Position numbers and translations under genes: made by a program. Source: JALYXV01 sp963733505 (GTDB lineage: Bacteria; Actinomycetota; Acidimicrobiia; Acidimicrobiales; Palsa-688). From it: a stretch of 64,000 nt of DNA. Below, piece after piece: positions 26,808 through 35,354 of the stretch. The notes below the pieces were generated by a model. It had not been told where the DNA came from and ran no database searches. It was given only the letters and a program-made list of their open reading frames with translations. The stretch lies in NCBI GenBank assembly GCA_963733505.1, contig CAVTDW010000008.1, positions 1 to 64,000 of the forward strand. Reading direction: 5' to 3'. How positions within the stretch are numbered: the first letter of the stretch is position 1; each line of letters opens with the position of its first letter.

Positions 26808-27899
26808 CTAGCTGGAAACGGCCACGAGGCCGGCGTGCTCAAGGGCCAAGCGGAAGTCATGCGGCCTCGATGCCGTGGCCATGGCCTGGCGGAGCGTGAC
26901 CTGACCCTCCTGGTACAGATGGAACAGGCTCTGGTCGAACGTCTGCATGCCGTACCACTCACCGCTGGCGATCATCTCCTCGATCGTCTCGCCCTTGCCG
27001 CTCGACGGCTCGACGATGCGATCGGCGATCCGCCCGGTCATCACCATCACCTCGACTGCAGGAACCCGGCCGATGTCGTCGGCCCGCTCCAGCAGGCGCT
27101 GGCAGATGACACCCTTCAGGCATGACGCCAACGACAGCCGCACCTGGTGATGCTGGAAGGGGGGGAAGAAGTCCACGATCCGGTTGATCGTCTCGGTGGC
27201 GTTGGTCGTGTGCAAGGTCGACAGCACGAGGTGGCCCGTTTCGGCGGCCGAAATAGCCGCCCACACGGTCTCGGGATCGCGCATCTCGCCGATCAGGATG
27301 ACGTCGGGGTCCTGGCGCAGCACCCGGCGCATCGCCTGCATGTAGTCGGTCGTGTCGGTGCCGATTTCCCGCTGGTTGATGATCGCCAGCTTGTCGGTGT
27401 GGACGAACTCGATGGGGTCCTCGATGGCGACCACGTTGCACGCCCGAGTCTCGTTGATGTGCTCGATCATCGACGCCAGGGTCGTGGTCTTGCCCGACCC
27501 GGTCGGGCCGGTGACCAGCACCATGCCGCGCGGCTCGCTGGCCAGGCTGCGCACCACCGGGGGCAGCCCGAGTTCTTCGATGGACCCGACGTTCGGGAGC
27601 ACGCGTCGCAGCACGATGCCGACCTCACCGCGCTGGCGGAAGGCGTTGCCGCGGAAGCGTCCGAGGCCGTCACCGGAGGTGGCAAAGTCGGCGTCGTTGC
27701 TGGTCGCAAACTCCTTGGCCCGGTTGGGCGGCAGGAGCCGCACCACCAGTCCCTCGAGGTCCTCAGACGTCACCTCGTCGAAGGGAGCTTCGATCAGTTG
27801 GCCGTCCACTCGTACCCGAGGCCGAGATCCGGCCTTCAGGTGGAGATCGGACGCGTCTTCGTCGATTACATAATGAAGGAGCCTGATGAGGTCGAGCAT
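26808..27899 (-). CDS. pilT: PilT family twitching-motility ATPase
   Basis: This hexameric ATPase drives type IV pilus retraction. The 363-residue protein starts MLDLIRLLHYVIDEDASDLH, as PilT proteins do. Walker A is GPTGSGKTTTLASM, the Asp box includes VVAIEDPIEFVH, and Walker B is DVILIGEMRDPETVWAA. The His box is GHLVLSTLHTTNATETINRI. No other pilus genes are nearby, so it either serves a system encoded elsewhere or has another role. The open frame extends upstream without family similarity, so ATG 27899 was chosen. Confidence 0.92.
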   Translation of the reverse strand: MLDLIRLLHYVIDEDASDLHLKAGSRPRVRVDGQLIEAPFDEVTSEDLEGLVVRLLPPNRAKEFATSNDADFATSGDGLGRFRGNAFRQRGEVGIVLRRVLPNVGSIEELGLPPVVRSLASEPRGMVLVTGPTGSGKTTTLASMIEHINETRACNVVAIEDPIEFVHTDKLAIINQREIGTDTTDYMQAMRRVLRQDPDVILIGEMRDPETVWAAISAAETGHLVLSTLHTTNATETINRIVDFFPPFQHHQVRLSLASCLKGVICQRLLERADDIGRVPAVEVMVMTGRIADRIVEPSSGKGETIEEMIASGEWYGMQTFDQSLFHLYQEGQVTLRQAMATASRPHDFRLALEHAGLVAVSS

Positions 27900-27978
27900 C
27901 GGAAGCTGTATCGGCGTCTCGAAGCGCTGACCTGAGCGGTTTGTGAAGGAGAAGTCGGCGGCCCCGCGGCTGGCCCTC

Positions 27979-29010
27979 CTAGCCCCCCTGGCCCCTCTGG
28001 CTCCCCTGGTGAAGTTCGGCCACCCGCTCGACCACGGCCACGCCCGGTCCCCCCGACGTCGGCGGTTCGGGCTGGTAGGACACGCCGGCCAGGCTGGCGA
28101 CGCAAGCTCCAGCCGAGTTGGCCAGTGCCCGCAGGTCGTAGCCCCCCTCCAACACCGCCAACCGGTGTCCTGGTGGTACCAACGCCATGACCCGCTCGGT
28201 GATGACCGCATAGTCACCCGATGCCAACCCGAGCGCAGTGAGGGGGTCGTCGCGATGGGCATCGAAGCCGGCTGAGGCGATCACCCAGGTCGGGTCGAAC
28301 GCCGCTGCGGCCGGGATCACCACCTGGTCGAGTGCCGCTTGGTACACATCTCCGGTGGCGCCGGCCGGCAACGGGAGGTTGATCGTGTATCCCGCCCCCT
28401 CCCCCGCCCCGGTCTCCTCGAGCCGACCCGTCCCCGGGTAGAACGGGAACTGGTGCATCGAGATGTACAGCACCCGGGGGTCCTGATAAAAGATGGCCTG
28501 GGTTCCGTTGCCGTGGTGGGCGTCCCAGTCCAGAATAAGGACCCGTTCACCGCGGGCGGCCAGCGCCGCCGCTGCGACGGCAACGTTGTTGATGAGGCAG
28601 AAACCCATCGCCCGGGCGCCCAGCGCGTGATGTCCCGGCGGTCGTACCGCGATAAAGGCGGCGTCGGCCTCCCCGCGATCCAACCGCTCGATGGCGTCGG
28701 GTCCGGCACCGGCGGCGAGCACGGCGGCGCGCCACGAGCCCGGCGACACTGCGGTGTCGGGGTCGAGCCACCCACCCCCGCTCTCGCAGAATCGTTCGAC
28801 CGCGTCGAGGTAGGCGGGTTTGTGAATCCGTTCCAGCTCGACGCGGGTGGCGGGCCGAGGTGCCACCGAGACGATGGCATCGCTGACGCCTGCGGCGCGA
28901 ATGCCGGCCAGGACCGCCTCCAGGCGGGCCGGCCGCTCGGGATGCCCGCCGTGGGGCAGATGCTCCAGGAATGCCTCATGGGTTTCGAGCAGCACCGCGC
29001 CCGCGTGCAT
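27979..29010 (-). CDS. Histone deacetylase family / acetoin utilisation-like hydrolase
   Basis: This 343-residue zinc-dependent amidohydrolase removes acetyl or related groups from lysine or polyamine-like substrates; the substrate here is unknown. Catalytic motifs are RPPGHHALGARAMGFC (paired His), ILDWDAHHGNGTQ (zinc Asp and His), ASAGFDAHRDDP (second zinc Asp) and VLEGGYDLRAL. It starts MHAGAVLLETHEAFLEHLP. The ATG at 29010 is divergent from the GNAT gene, sharing a promoter region of about 160 bp. Confidence 0.92.
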   Translation of the reverse strand: MHAGAVLLETHEAFLEHLPHGGHPERPARLEAVLAGIRAAGVSDAIVSVAPRPATRVELERIHKPAYLDAVERFCESGGGWLDPDTAVSPGSWRAAVLAAGAGPDAIERLDRGEADAAFIAVRPPGHHALGARAMGFCLINNVAVAAAALAARGERVLILDWDAHHGNGTQAIFYQDPRVLYISMHQFPFYPGTGRLEETGAGEGAGYTINLPLPAGATGDVYQAALDQVVIPAAAAFDPTWVIASAGFDAHRDDPLTALGLASGDYAVITERVMALVPPGHRLAVLEGGYDLRALANSAGACVASLAGVSYQPEPPTSGGPGVAVVERVAELHQGSQRGQGG

Positions 29011-29171
29011 GACCCGATGGTAGGCGCCCCGGCCGCCCGCGGCACTGAGGGACCCGTCCGGGCCGCCGAGCGGGCCACCCGACCGGACGGCCGGAGGAGC
29101 CCGGGACGGCGCCGGAACCACGTCGAAACCGTATTCGTGGCACCTGGCCGGAAGGGGGCTCCGCTACGCTG

Positions 29172-30011
29172 ATGGTCCGCCGTGAGGGAGCAGCCGAGCG
29201 CCGACGCAGGGCCTGGGCGCTGGTACTCGTCCCCCTTCAAGCTGGGTACGCCGCCATCATGAGCTCTCCGTCGGTCGACATCATCCGTTGGGGGAGGGAG
29301 CGGGCTCGCACCTGGCCGTGGCGCGGCGACGGCAACGTGGCGTTCCTGGCTCCTGTTCCCGAAGCCCCCGTCCTCTCGGCGGCGTTCCTCCAGCGTTGCC
29401 TCACGATCCTCGGCGAGCGGGGCTTCGCTCGCGTGGTCACCTCCGCCCTTTCCCCGCTCGAGCAGACCGGCTTCCTGGCCGCGGGCTTCGAGGTGGCCGA
29501 GGAGCTGCACCTCCTCTCGCTCGACCTTGATTCCCTGCCTCCGTGCCCCGATGTCGGTGTGACCCGGGTGGCGGCCTCGGAACGCCCACAGATCCTGGCC
29601 ATTGACGGGGCGGCATTTTCCCCCTTCTGGCAGTTGGACGAGCACGGCCTGAACGAAGCCCTGAGCGCCACGCCCCGAACCCGCTTCCGGGCCGTCGTCG
29701 ACCAGCACCGCGACGTCGGCGGTCGGACCCTCATCGGCTACGCCATCAACGGGCGATCGGGCGCCCGCGGGTTCGTGCAGCGGCTGGCGGTCGCGCCCGA
29801 GGCCCGTCGCCACGGGCTTGGGCGGGGACTGTTGCTCGACGGGTTGCACTGGATGCGCCGGCGGGGGGTGCGCCGGGCCGTCGTGAACACCCAGGTCGGA
29901 AACGACGCCGCCCTCTCCCTCTACTACGACGCCGGGTTCCACCGGGAGGCGTCCGGGCTGTCCGTTATGGAGGCCGGACTCAAGGTGATCCGCCCGACCG
30001 GGGGGCCGTGA
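29172..30011 (+). CDS. GNAT family N-acetyltransferase
   Basis: The C-terminal half of this protein (279 residues, or 250 if it starts at ATG 29259) is a GNAT acetyltransferase. FVQRLAVAPEARRHGLGRGL is motif A, which binds the acetyl-CoA pyrophosphate. VNTQVGNDAALSLYYDAGF is motif B. The N-terminal half (RWGRERARTWPWRGDGNVAF) has no recognisable motif. It occupies the position of mutT4 in the mycobacterial neighbourhood. Its stop overlaps the GTG start of the DUF6049-MurJ gene (GTGA), so the two are cotranscribed. Confidence 0.82.
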   Translation: MVRREGAAERRRRAWALVLVPLQAGYAAIMSSPSVDIIRWGRERARTWPWRGDGNVAFLAPVPEAPVLSAAFLQRCLTILGERGFARVVTSALSPLEQTGFLAAGFEVAEELHLLSLDLDSLPPCPDVGVTRVAASERPQILAIDGAAFSPFWQLDEHGLNEALSATPRTRFRAVVDQHRDVGGRTLIGYAINGRSGARGFVQRLAVAPEARRHGLGRGLLLDGLHWMRRRGVRRAVVNTQVGNDAALSLYYDAGFHREASGLSVMEAGLKVIRPTGGP

Positions 30012-33000
30012 CCCAGCGCCACCCGCTGCGCCACCCGCGCCTGGTGGCCGCCCTGGTGATGGTCGCCGTCGGCTCCGCGGTCACCATCAACGCTGCGAAA
30101 CCGACCCCGGCGCACGCGCAATCCACCCCAGTTTCAAGCCAGCTGCGCCTCGCCGACCAGTCGACCTGGGTGGCCGACGGCGGCACGTTCCGAGTTGGGA
30201 TGGCGGTTACGACCCCCGATCCGACGACCGCTCGGGTGCAAATGTCGGTCTACTCGGCGCTGTCGACCCGCTCGGATTTCACCGAGACGTTGGCCGACCG
30301 CATCCACACCAGCCGCCTGAAGGTGTTCGACCCGGTCGAATTGTCCTCGCTCGGGCCCGCGCCGGAGCTGTCGGTCGCGGTCAACCCGAAGGCGTCGGCC
30401 CACGCCGCCCAGTCGGTGCGGTTGTCCGCGTCGGGCGTCTATCCGGTCCGCATCGATCTGTTCGACGCCGGGGGTGCCCTGCTCAGCCGGCTGACGACCC
30501 ACCTGCTGTATTCCAGCCCCGACGCCAGCAGCACCAGCAAGCTCGATGTGGCGTGGGTGGCGCCATTCCACGCCCCGCCCGCGACCGGGGCGGCCATCGC
30601 CAGCGACGACCTGGCCGGTTTGGCCAACCTGAGCGGGCAACTGGCCGCCCAGCAGAGCGTGCCGCTCACCGTCGAGGCCACGCCTCAGACGGTCGAAGCC
30701 CTGCTCAACGGCTCAGCCGCCGAACGTTCGACGGTGACCGAACTCGGCGAGGCGCTGGCCGGGGGCAACCGAGAACTGGTCGCAGCCCCCTACGTTCGCC
30801 TGGACCTGCCGGCGATGCTCGCCGCGGGACTCGACAGCGAGGTGACCACCCAGGTCTCCGACGGCGCCAGCGTCCTGGCCGGCGCCGTTCACGCCGTGCC
30901 GACCAGCGCCACCTGGATCACGACCGGCCCGATCAGCGCCGCCGCGATCGACGACCTGGCCGACCGTGGCGTACAGCGGATCGTGACCCTCGACAACAGC
31001 TTGACTCCGCTGCCGGCCGCGGACCTCACTCGCACTCCGGCGCAGCCATTCACCGTGCTGGGAAAATCCTCCCGGATCGCAGGCGCGGCCATCGACGGGG
31101 GTTTGGCCGCGCACTTCGGTGCCAAGGCCGATCAGTTGCTTTCGGCCCATCAACTCCTCGCCGACTTGGCGCTGATCGAGCTCGAACTGCCCAACCGCCG
31201 GGGCGGCCGCGGGGTGGTGATCGTCCCACCGGCTGGGTGGCAGCCGGATAGCACCTTCCTGTCGACGTTCCTCGGAGGACTGGGCAACGCCCCGATGCTG
31301 GCGCCGGTCACGGTGGATCGATTCTTCGCCGACGTGTCGCCGCTGCAGGCGGGATCCGGTCCACTGGTACGACGCGTGGCTTCGGCCGACCAGCAGCCAC
31401 GTGGCCAGGCGATCACTGACGGCGCGGCGATACGGGCCGTCCGGCGACCGGTGGCGTCGCTCGCTGCGGTCGTGCCCGCCAACAGCGCCGCCATCGCCGA
31501 CATCAACCGGCACGTCTTGATCAGCGAGTCGTCCGACATCGCCGATCGGGTTCGCCCAGCGGAGTTGGCCAAGGCGAACGCCTTGATCGACCAGCTGAAG
31601 CGCATGGTGCGCCTGCCGGGCAACCAGTCGATCACCTTCACCGCCCGCCAGGGGCTGATCCCGATCACGATCTTGAGCAGCGCCCCGTACCCGCTGCGCG
31701 TGCGGGTGCGGATAACCAGCCAGAAGTTGGGTTTCCGGCCGGTCGGGTTTGCCGGCGGGGGCTGTGTGGAGTCCGCCACGTCGGCGATTTGCACCATCGA
31801 CCTCAAGGCCCAGAACACGACGCTGCGGGTGCCGGTCGTCGCCAAGACGGCCGGCGTGTTCTCCCTGACGGTCGCGCTGGATTCACCTGACGGTGCCCTC
31901 ACGCTGGCAACCAACCAGGACACCGTTCGCAGCACCGCCGCCTCGGGGGTGGGCGTGTTCCTCTCGATCGGCGCGGCGCTGCTGCTGGCGGTGTGGTGGG
32001 TCCGAAACGTCATCCACGGCCGGCGAGCCCGCCGGCTGATCCCTCGGGGCAGCGGGGGTGGGGGTGGGTCAGCTGGTGATGGCGGGTGGGATGGTGGCGG
32101 CGGGTCGGACGATGGCGGCCGGTCGGGTGGCGCGGGTGGCGCGGGTGGCGCGGGTGGCGCGGGTCGCGGGGGTCGGGCTGGTGGCGGGGAGGGCGCTGGT
32201 GGCGGGGAGGGCGCTGGTGGCGGATTTGGCGGTCGGGTACCGGTGTTGGCGGGTGCGCGGGCGGGCCGGGCGCCGGTAGGCCAGGTGGCCGCGGCTTCTG
32301 ACGCCGCCGGTGCAGGTGTCGTCACACCGGCTCGGCATGGCCCGAGGACCGAGCCGGTGCCGGTGGTGGTCGACGACACTCCCCGGAGCCGCCCGGTCGC
32401 GGGGTCGCGGGGTCGCGGTCGGCGGGACTCGTCACCTTCGGGAGACTCCGTTACCCGCAATACCGCGGTCATGGCGACGGGGACGTTGCTGTCACGCCTC
32501 ACGGGGTTCGGCCGCGTCCTCGCCCTGATCTGGGCGTTCGGCATCGCCAGCGGCTTGACCGACGTCTACACCATCGCCAACACGGCGCCCAACATCCTCT
32601 ACGACCTGGTCCTCGGTGGGATCCTCTCGGCGACGCTCGTCCCGGTCTTCGTCGACTACCTCAACCACGACGACCCCGAGGAAGGTTGGCGAGCCATCTC
32701 GGCCGTCGTCACGGCGATCACCGTCACCCTGGCCGCCCTCTCCGTCGTCTTCTGGTTCGTCGCACCGGCGATCATCCGCTTCTACCTGGTTCTCAACAAC
32801 ACCGCCGGCGTGGCGGACGAGCGCGTCGTCGGCACCCGGCTGCTGCACATGTTCGTGCCCCAACTGTTTCTTCTCGGTGGGATCGCGGTCACCACCGCCT
32901 TGCTCAACGCCCGTCGCCGCTTCGCCGCCGCCGCCTTCTCACCGGTGGTCAACAACGTTGTCGCCATCGGCGCCATCGTCACCGCTCGACTGGTCGCCAC

Positions 33001-34015
33001 CAGCCTCACCGTTCCGGGCCTCCGACACGACCAGTCGACGCTGCTGATCCTCGGCCTCGGAACGACTGCCGGCTACCTCTTCCAGTTCCTCATCCAGGTA
33101 CCGCCGATGATCCGGTCAGGCGTGCGGCTGCGCCCGGTCTGGGACTTGACCCATCCCGCGGTGCGCACCGTCTTGCGTCTGTCGCTGTGGACGTTCGGTT
33201 CGGTCATGGCCAACCAGGTTTCGTTCAACCTCATCCTGGTACTGGCCGACCACAGGAAGGGAGACGTGACCGTGTTCAACACGGCCTACCAGTTCTTCCA
33301 ACTCCCCTATGCCATCTTCGCGGTGTCCATCGCCTCTGTCCTCACCACCGAACTCTCCGAACAATGGGCCCGACGGGATCTTCCGGGATTCCGCCGCCAG
33401 ATGGAGGCCGGGCTCAGGCTGACCATGGCGGTGCTCGTGCCCGCCGCGGTGGGCTACGTCGTCTTGGCGCAGCCGTTCCTCCACCTGGTCCTCGAACATG
33501 GCTCGTTCTCCGCAGCGGATGCCCATCGCATCGCCAGCGTCGTCGCCCTGTTCGCCATCGGCTTGCCCGGCTTCAGTGCCTACCTCCTCCTGATGCGGGC
33601 CTATCAAGCGATGCAGGACACCCGCTCGATGTTCTGGCTCTACCTGGCTGAAAACGTGGCCACGCTCGTCCTGGCGGGCGCCCTGTACCCGGTCATGGGT
33701 GTCCGGGGCCTCGCCCTTGGCTGGGTCGGCGCCTACACCATGGGTGCCGTCGCCGCCTTCGCCCACCTGCGTGGACGCACCGGCGGTCTCGACGGGCGAG
33801 CGATCGTCAGCGCCATGGCTCGCATCGTCGTCGCCACCGTCCTCATGATCCTGCCCGTTTTCGCCCTGACCCATATCGTCAAGGGCGCATCGGACCTGGT
33901 GCTGGTCGCCCAGGTCGGAGGCGGGGTGATCGCCGGAACGATCGTCTACCTGGCGGCGGCCCACGCCTTCGGCGTCACCGAGTTCTCCAACGTGCTCCCA
34001 CGGAGGCGCCGATGA
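30008..34015 (+). CDS. murJ: DUF6049 (Rv3909-like) ectodomain fused to lipid II flippase MurJ
   Basis: One uninterrupted frame of 1335 residues joins two proteins that are neighbours in mycobacteria. Residues 1-37 are a signal peptide ending PAHAQ. Residues 40-640 form a large exported region of the DUF6049/Rv3909 kind. A membrane segment lies near 650 (VGVFLSIGAALLLAVWWV), followed by a Gly/Pro/Arg-rich linker (about 680-815) that would be cytoplasmic. Residues 817-1330 are MurJ: RNTAVMATGTLLSRLTGFGR, NILYDLVLGGILSATLVPVF and LNARRRFAAAAFSPVVNN, with about 14 helices. MurJ flips lipid II for peptidoglycan synthesis. The mycobacterial C-terminal pseudokinase is absent here; a separate kinase gene lies downstream at 35355. 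Confidence 0.9.
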   Translation: MTQRHPLRHPRLVAALVMVAVGSAVTINAAKPTPAHAQSTPVSSQLRLADQSTWVADGGTFRVGMAVTTPDPTTARVQMSVYSALSTRSDFTETLADRIHTSRLKVFDPVELSSLGPAPELSVAVNPKASAHAAQSVRLSASGVYPVRIDLFDAGGALLSRLTTHLLYSSPDASSTSKLDVAWVAPFHAPPATGAAIASDDLAGLANLSGQLAAQQSVPLTVEATPQTVEALLNGSAAERSTVTELGEALAGGNRELVAAPYVRLDLPAMLAAGLDSEVTTQVSDGASVLAGAVHAVPTSATWITTGPISAAAIDDLADRGVQRIVTLDNSLTPLPAADLTRTPAQPFTVLGKSSRIAGAAIDGGLAAHFGAKADQLLSAHQLLADLALIELELPNRRGGRGVVIVPPAGWQPDSTFLSTFLGGLGNAPMLAPVTVDRFFADVSPLQAGSGPLVRRVASADQQPRGQAITDGAAIRAVRRPVASLAAVVPANSAAIADINRHVLISESSDIADRVRPAELAKANALIDQLKRMVRLPGNQSITFTARQGLIPITILSSAPYPLRVRVRITSQKLGFRPVGFAGGGCVESATSAICTIDLKAQNTTLRVPVVAKTAGVFSLTVALDSPDGALTLATNQDTVRSTAASGVGVFLSIGAALLLAVWWVRNVIHGRRARRLIPRGSGGGGGSAGDGGWDGGGGSDDGGRSGGAGGAGGAGGAGRGGRAGGGEGAGGGEGAGGGFGGRVPVLAGARAGRAPVGQVAAASDAAGAGVVTPARHGPRTEPVPVVVDDTPRSRPVAGSRGRGRRDSSPSGDSVTRNTAVMATGTLLSRLTGFGRVLALIWAFGIASGLTDVYTIANTAPNILYDLVLGGILSATLVPVFVDYLNHDDPEEGWRAISAVVTAITVTLAALSVVFWFVAPAIIRFYLVLNNTAGVADERVVGTRLLHMFVPQLFLLGGIAVTTALLNARRRFAAAAFSPVVNNVVAIGAIVTARLVATSLTVPGLRHDQSTLLILGLGTTAGYLFQFLIQVPPMIRSGVRLRPVWDLTHPAVRTVLRLSLWTFGSVMANQVSFNLILVLADHRKGDVTVFNTAYQFFQLPYAIFAVSIASVLTTELSEQWARRDLPGFRRQMEAGLRLTMAVLVPAAVGYVVLAQPFLHLVLEHGSFSAADAHRIASVVALFAIGLPGFSAYLLLMRAYQAMQDTRSMFWLYLAENVATLVLAGALYPVMGVRGLALGWVGAYTMGAVAAFAHLRGRTGGLDGRAIVSAMARIVVATVLMILPVFALTHIVKGASDLVLVAQVGGGVIAGTIVYLAAAHAFGVTEFSNVLPRRRR
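32125..32223 (+). repeat. Tandem GC-rich repeats encoding the Gly linker
   Basis: A GGTGGCGCG-type 9-base unit repeats about five times, followed by two copies of an 18-base GGCGGGGAGGGCGCTGGT unit. Both encode Gly/Ala/Glu-rich linker between the two halves of the fusion. Such repeats change copy number easily, and 9- or 18-base units keep the frame. Confidence 0.75.
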
Positions 34016-34365
34016 AAACGTTCATCAAATACATCCTGGTCGTCGTGATTTTGGCCGGCATCATGTTCGAGGTCGGGTCGCCACTCTGGAGCCGAACCGC
34101 GGCGGCCGGCGCCGCCGACGATGCGGCCAATGTGGCTGCCCGCGACTACTTCGACAGCCGCAGCCTCGATTCGGCCCGTGCGGCCGCGACCAGCGCGGCG
34201 GCCATCCGGGGTTCCACCTTGACCAGCATCGTGCTCCTCGACGACGGCAGCATCAAGGTCACGGTGCACCGTCCCGCCAAGTCCTACGTCCTGCACCACA
34301 TCTCGGCTCTGAAGAACTGGTACAACGTGTCGGCGTCATCCACGGCGCCTCCGATACGAAGCTGA
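34012..34365 (+). CDS. Small membrane-anchored hypothetical protein
   Basis: This 117-residue protein starts with a membrane segment (FIKYILVVVILAGIMFEVGS). A Ala/Asp-rich extracytoplasmic helix follows (AGAADDAANVAARDYFDSRS), then a small beta region (LTSIVLLDDGSIKVTVHRPA). The layout resembles TadE-like pseudopilin proteins or secreted septal factors, but no family is assigned. The ATG overlaps the murJ stop by 4 bases (ATGA), so it is translated with MurJ and may act in the same envelope process. Confidence 0.75.
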   Translation: MKTFIKYILVVVILAGIMFEVGSPLWSRTAAAGAADDAANVAARDYFDSRSLDSARAAATSAAAIRGSTLTSIVLLDDGSIKVTVHRPAKSYVLHHISALKNWYNVSASSTAPPIRS

Positions 34366-34389
34366 CTTATTCTTCACCCGAGGGGGGAC

Positions 34390-35232
34390 ATGGCGGGAAT
34401 ACGAATAGTCGCCGACAGTGCCTGCGACCTGCCCGAGGACGTCGTCGCACGCCACCGCCTGACCATCGTCCCTCTGACCATCCGTTTCGGCTCCGAGGAG
34501 CTGGCCGACGTCGGGCCCAAGGACTTCTGGGTCAAGTGTCACCAGTCCTCGGTGCTGCCGGCGACCGCCGCCCCCGCCCCGGGTGCGTTCGCGGCGGCGT
34601 TCCGGCAGCTGGCGGCCGAGGGTGCCGAGGGAATCGTGTGCGTCAACCTTTCCGGCAAGCTTTCGGCCACCAGCCAGTCGGCGCACGCCGCGGCACGCGA
34701 ACTCGACGGTGCCATAGCGGTCGAGGTGGTCGACTCGACCAGCGTGAGCCTCGGTCAGGGCCTCCTGGTGCTCGGGGCGGCGCGGCTGGCAGAGGAGGGA
34801 AAAGGCCTCGCCGAGGTGGCCGCCTACGTCACCGGGGCAGCCCCTCGGTTGAAGGTGTATGGAGTACTCGACACGCTGGAGAATCTCAAAAAAGGTGGGC
34901 GCATCGGCGGCGCACAAGCGCTGCTGGGCTCGATGCTGGCCATCAAGCCGGTGATCGAGATCCGCGACGGCGTCGTCCACGAGGAATCGAAGCAGCGGAC
35001 CCGAGGTCGTTCCTTGCAGTACTTGGCGGGCAAGGTGATTGAGGCGGCGAAGGCGGGCAAGGTCCAAGAACTCGGGATTATGCATGGCGACGCCACCGAT
35101 ATCGACAAGTTCGTCGACCTGGTGGCGGTGGCCGTCCCCCGGGAGCAGATGCTGGTGGGGCTGGTCGGGGCGGTCATCGGGACCCACGCCGGTCCGGGTG
35201 TGGTCGGGGTGGCCTGGATCGAGCCGAAGTAG
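34390..35232 (+). CDS. DegV family fatty-acid-binding protein
   Basis: This 280-residue DegV protein begins IRIVADSACDLPEDVVARHR, the family signature. It has LPATAAPAPGAFAAAFRQLA (in place of the usual TSQPSP), VNLSGKLSATSQSAHAAA and DTLENLKKGGRIGGAQALLG. DegV/FakB proteins bind a fatty acid and, with a FakA kinase, feed exogenous fatty acids into phospholipid. No fakA is adjacent. It is transcribed in the same direction as murJ, 24 bp after the small membrane protein. Confidence 0.93.
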   Translation: MAGIRIVADSACDLPEDVVARHRLTIVPLTIRFGSEELADVGPKDFWVKCHQSSVLPATAAPAPGAFAAAFRQLAAEGAEGIVCVNLSGKLSATSQSAHAAARELDGAIAVEVVDSTSVSLGQGLLVLGAARLAEEGKGLAEVAAYVTGAAPRLKVYGVLDTLENLKKGGRIGGAQALLGSMLAIKPVIEIRDGVVHEESKQRTRGRSLQYLAGKVIEAAKAGKVQELGIMHGDATDIDKFVDLVAVAVPREQMLVGLVGAVIGTHAGPGVVGVAWIEPK

Positions 35233-35354
35233 TCGTGACGGCCCTGACGGTCTTTGACCGCCGCGGTCGCTCCCTGACTTGCCGCTGACGCTCGGTGATT
35301 TTGCCCGTCCTGGTGCCTCAGCGGCGCCCGGGACCGGCGGTAGCCTCTAATCCC

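Noticed and set aside
25686..27125. 479-codon open frame crossing pcnA and pilT in antisense
   Set aside because: It spans two well-supported genes on the other strand and their gap, so it cannot be a real gene.
31150..32544. 464-codon open frame antisense to the DUF6049-MurJ fusion
   Set aside because: It is Pro-rich shadow of the Gly-rich linker and ectodomain; no motif.
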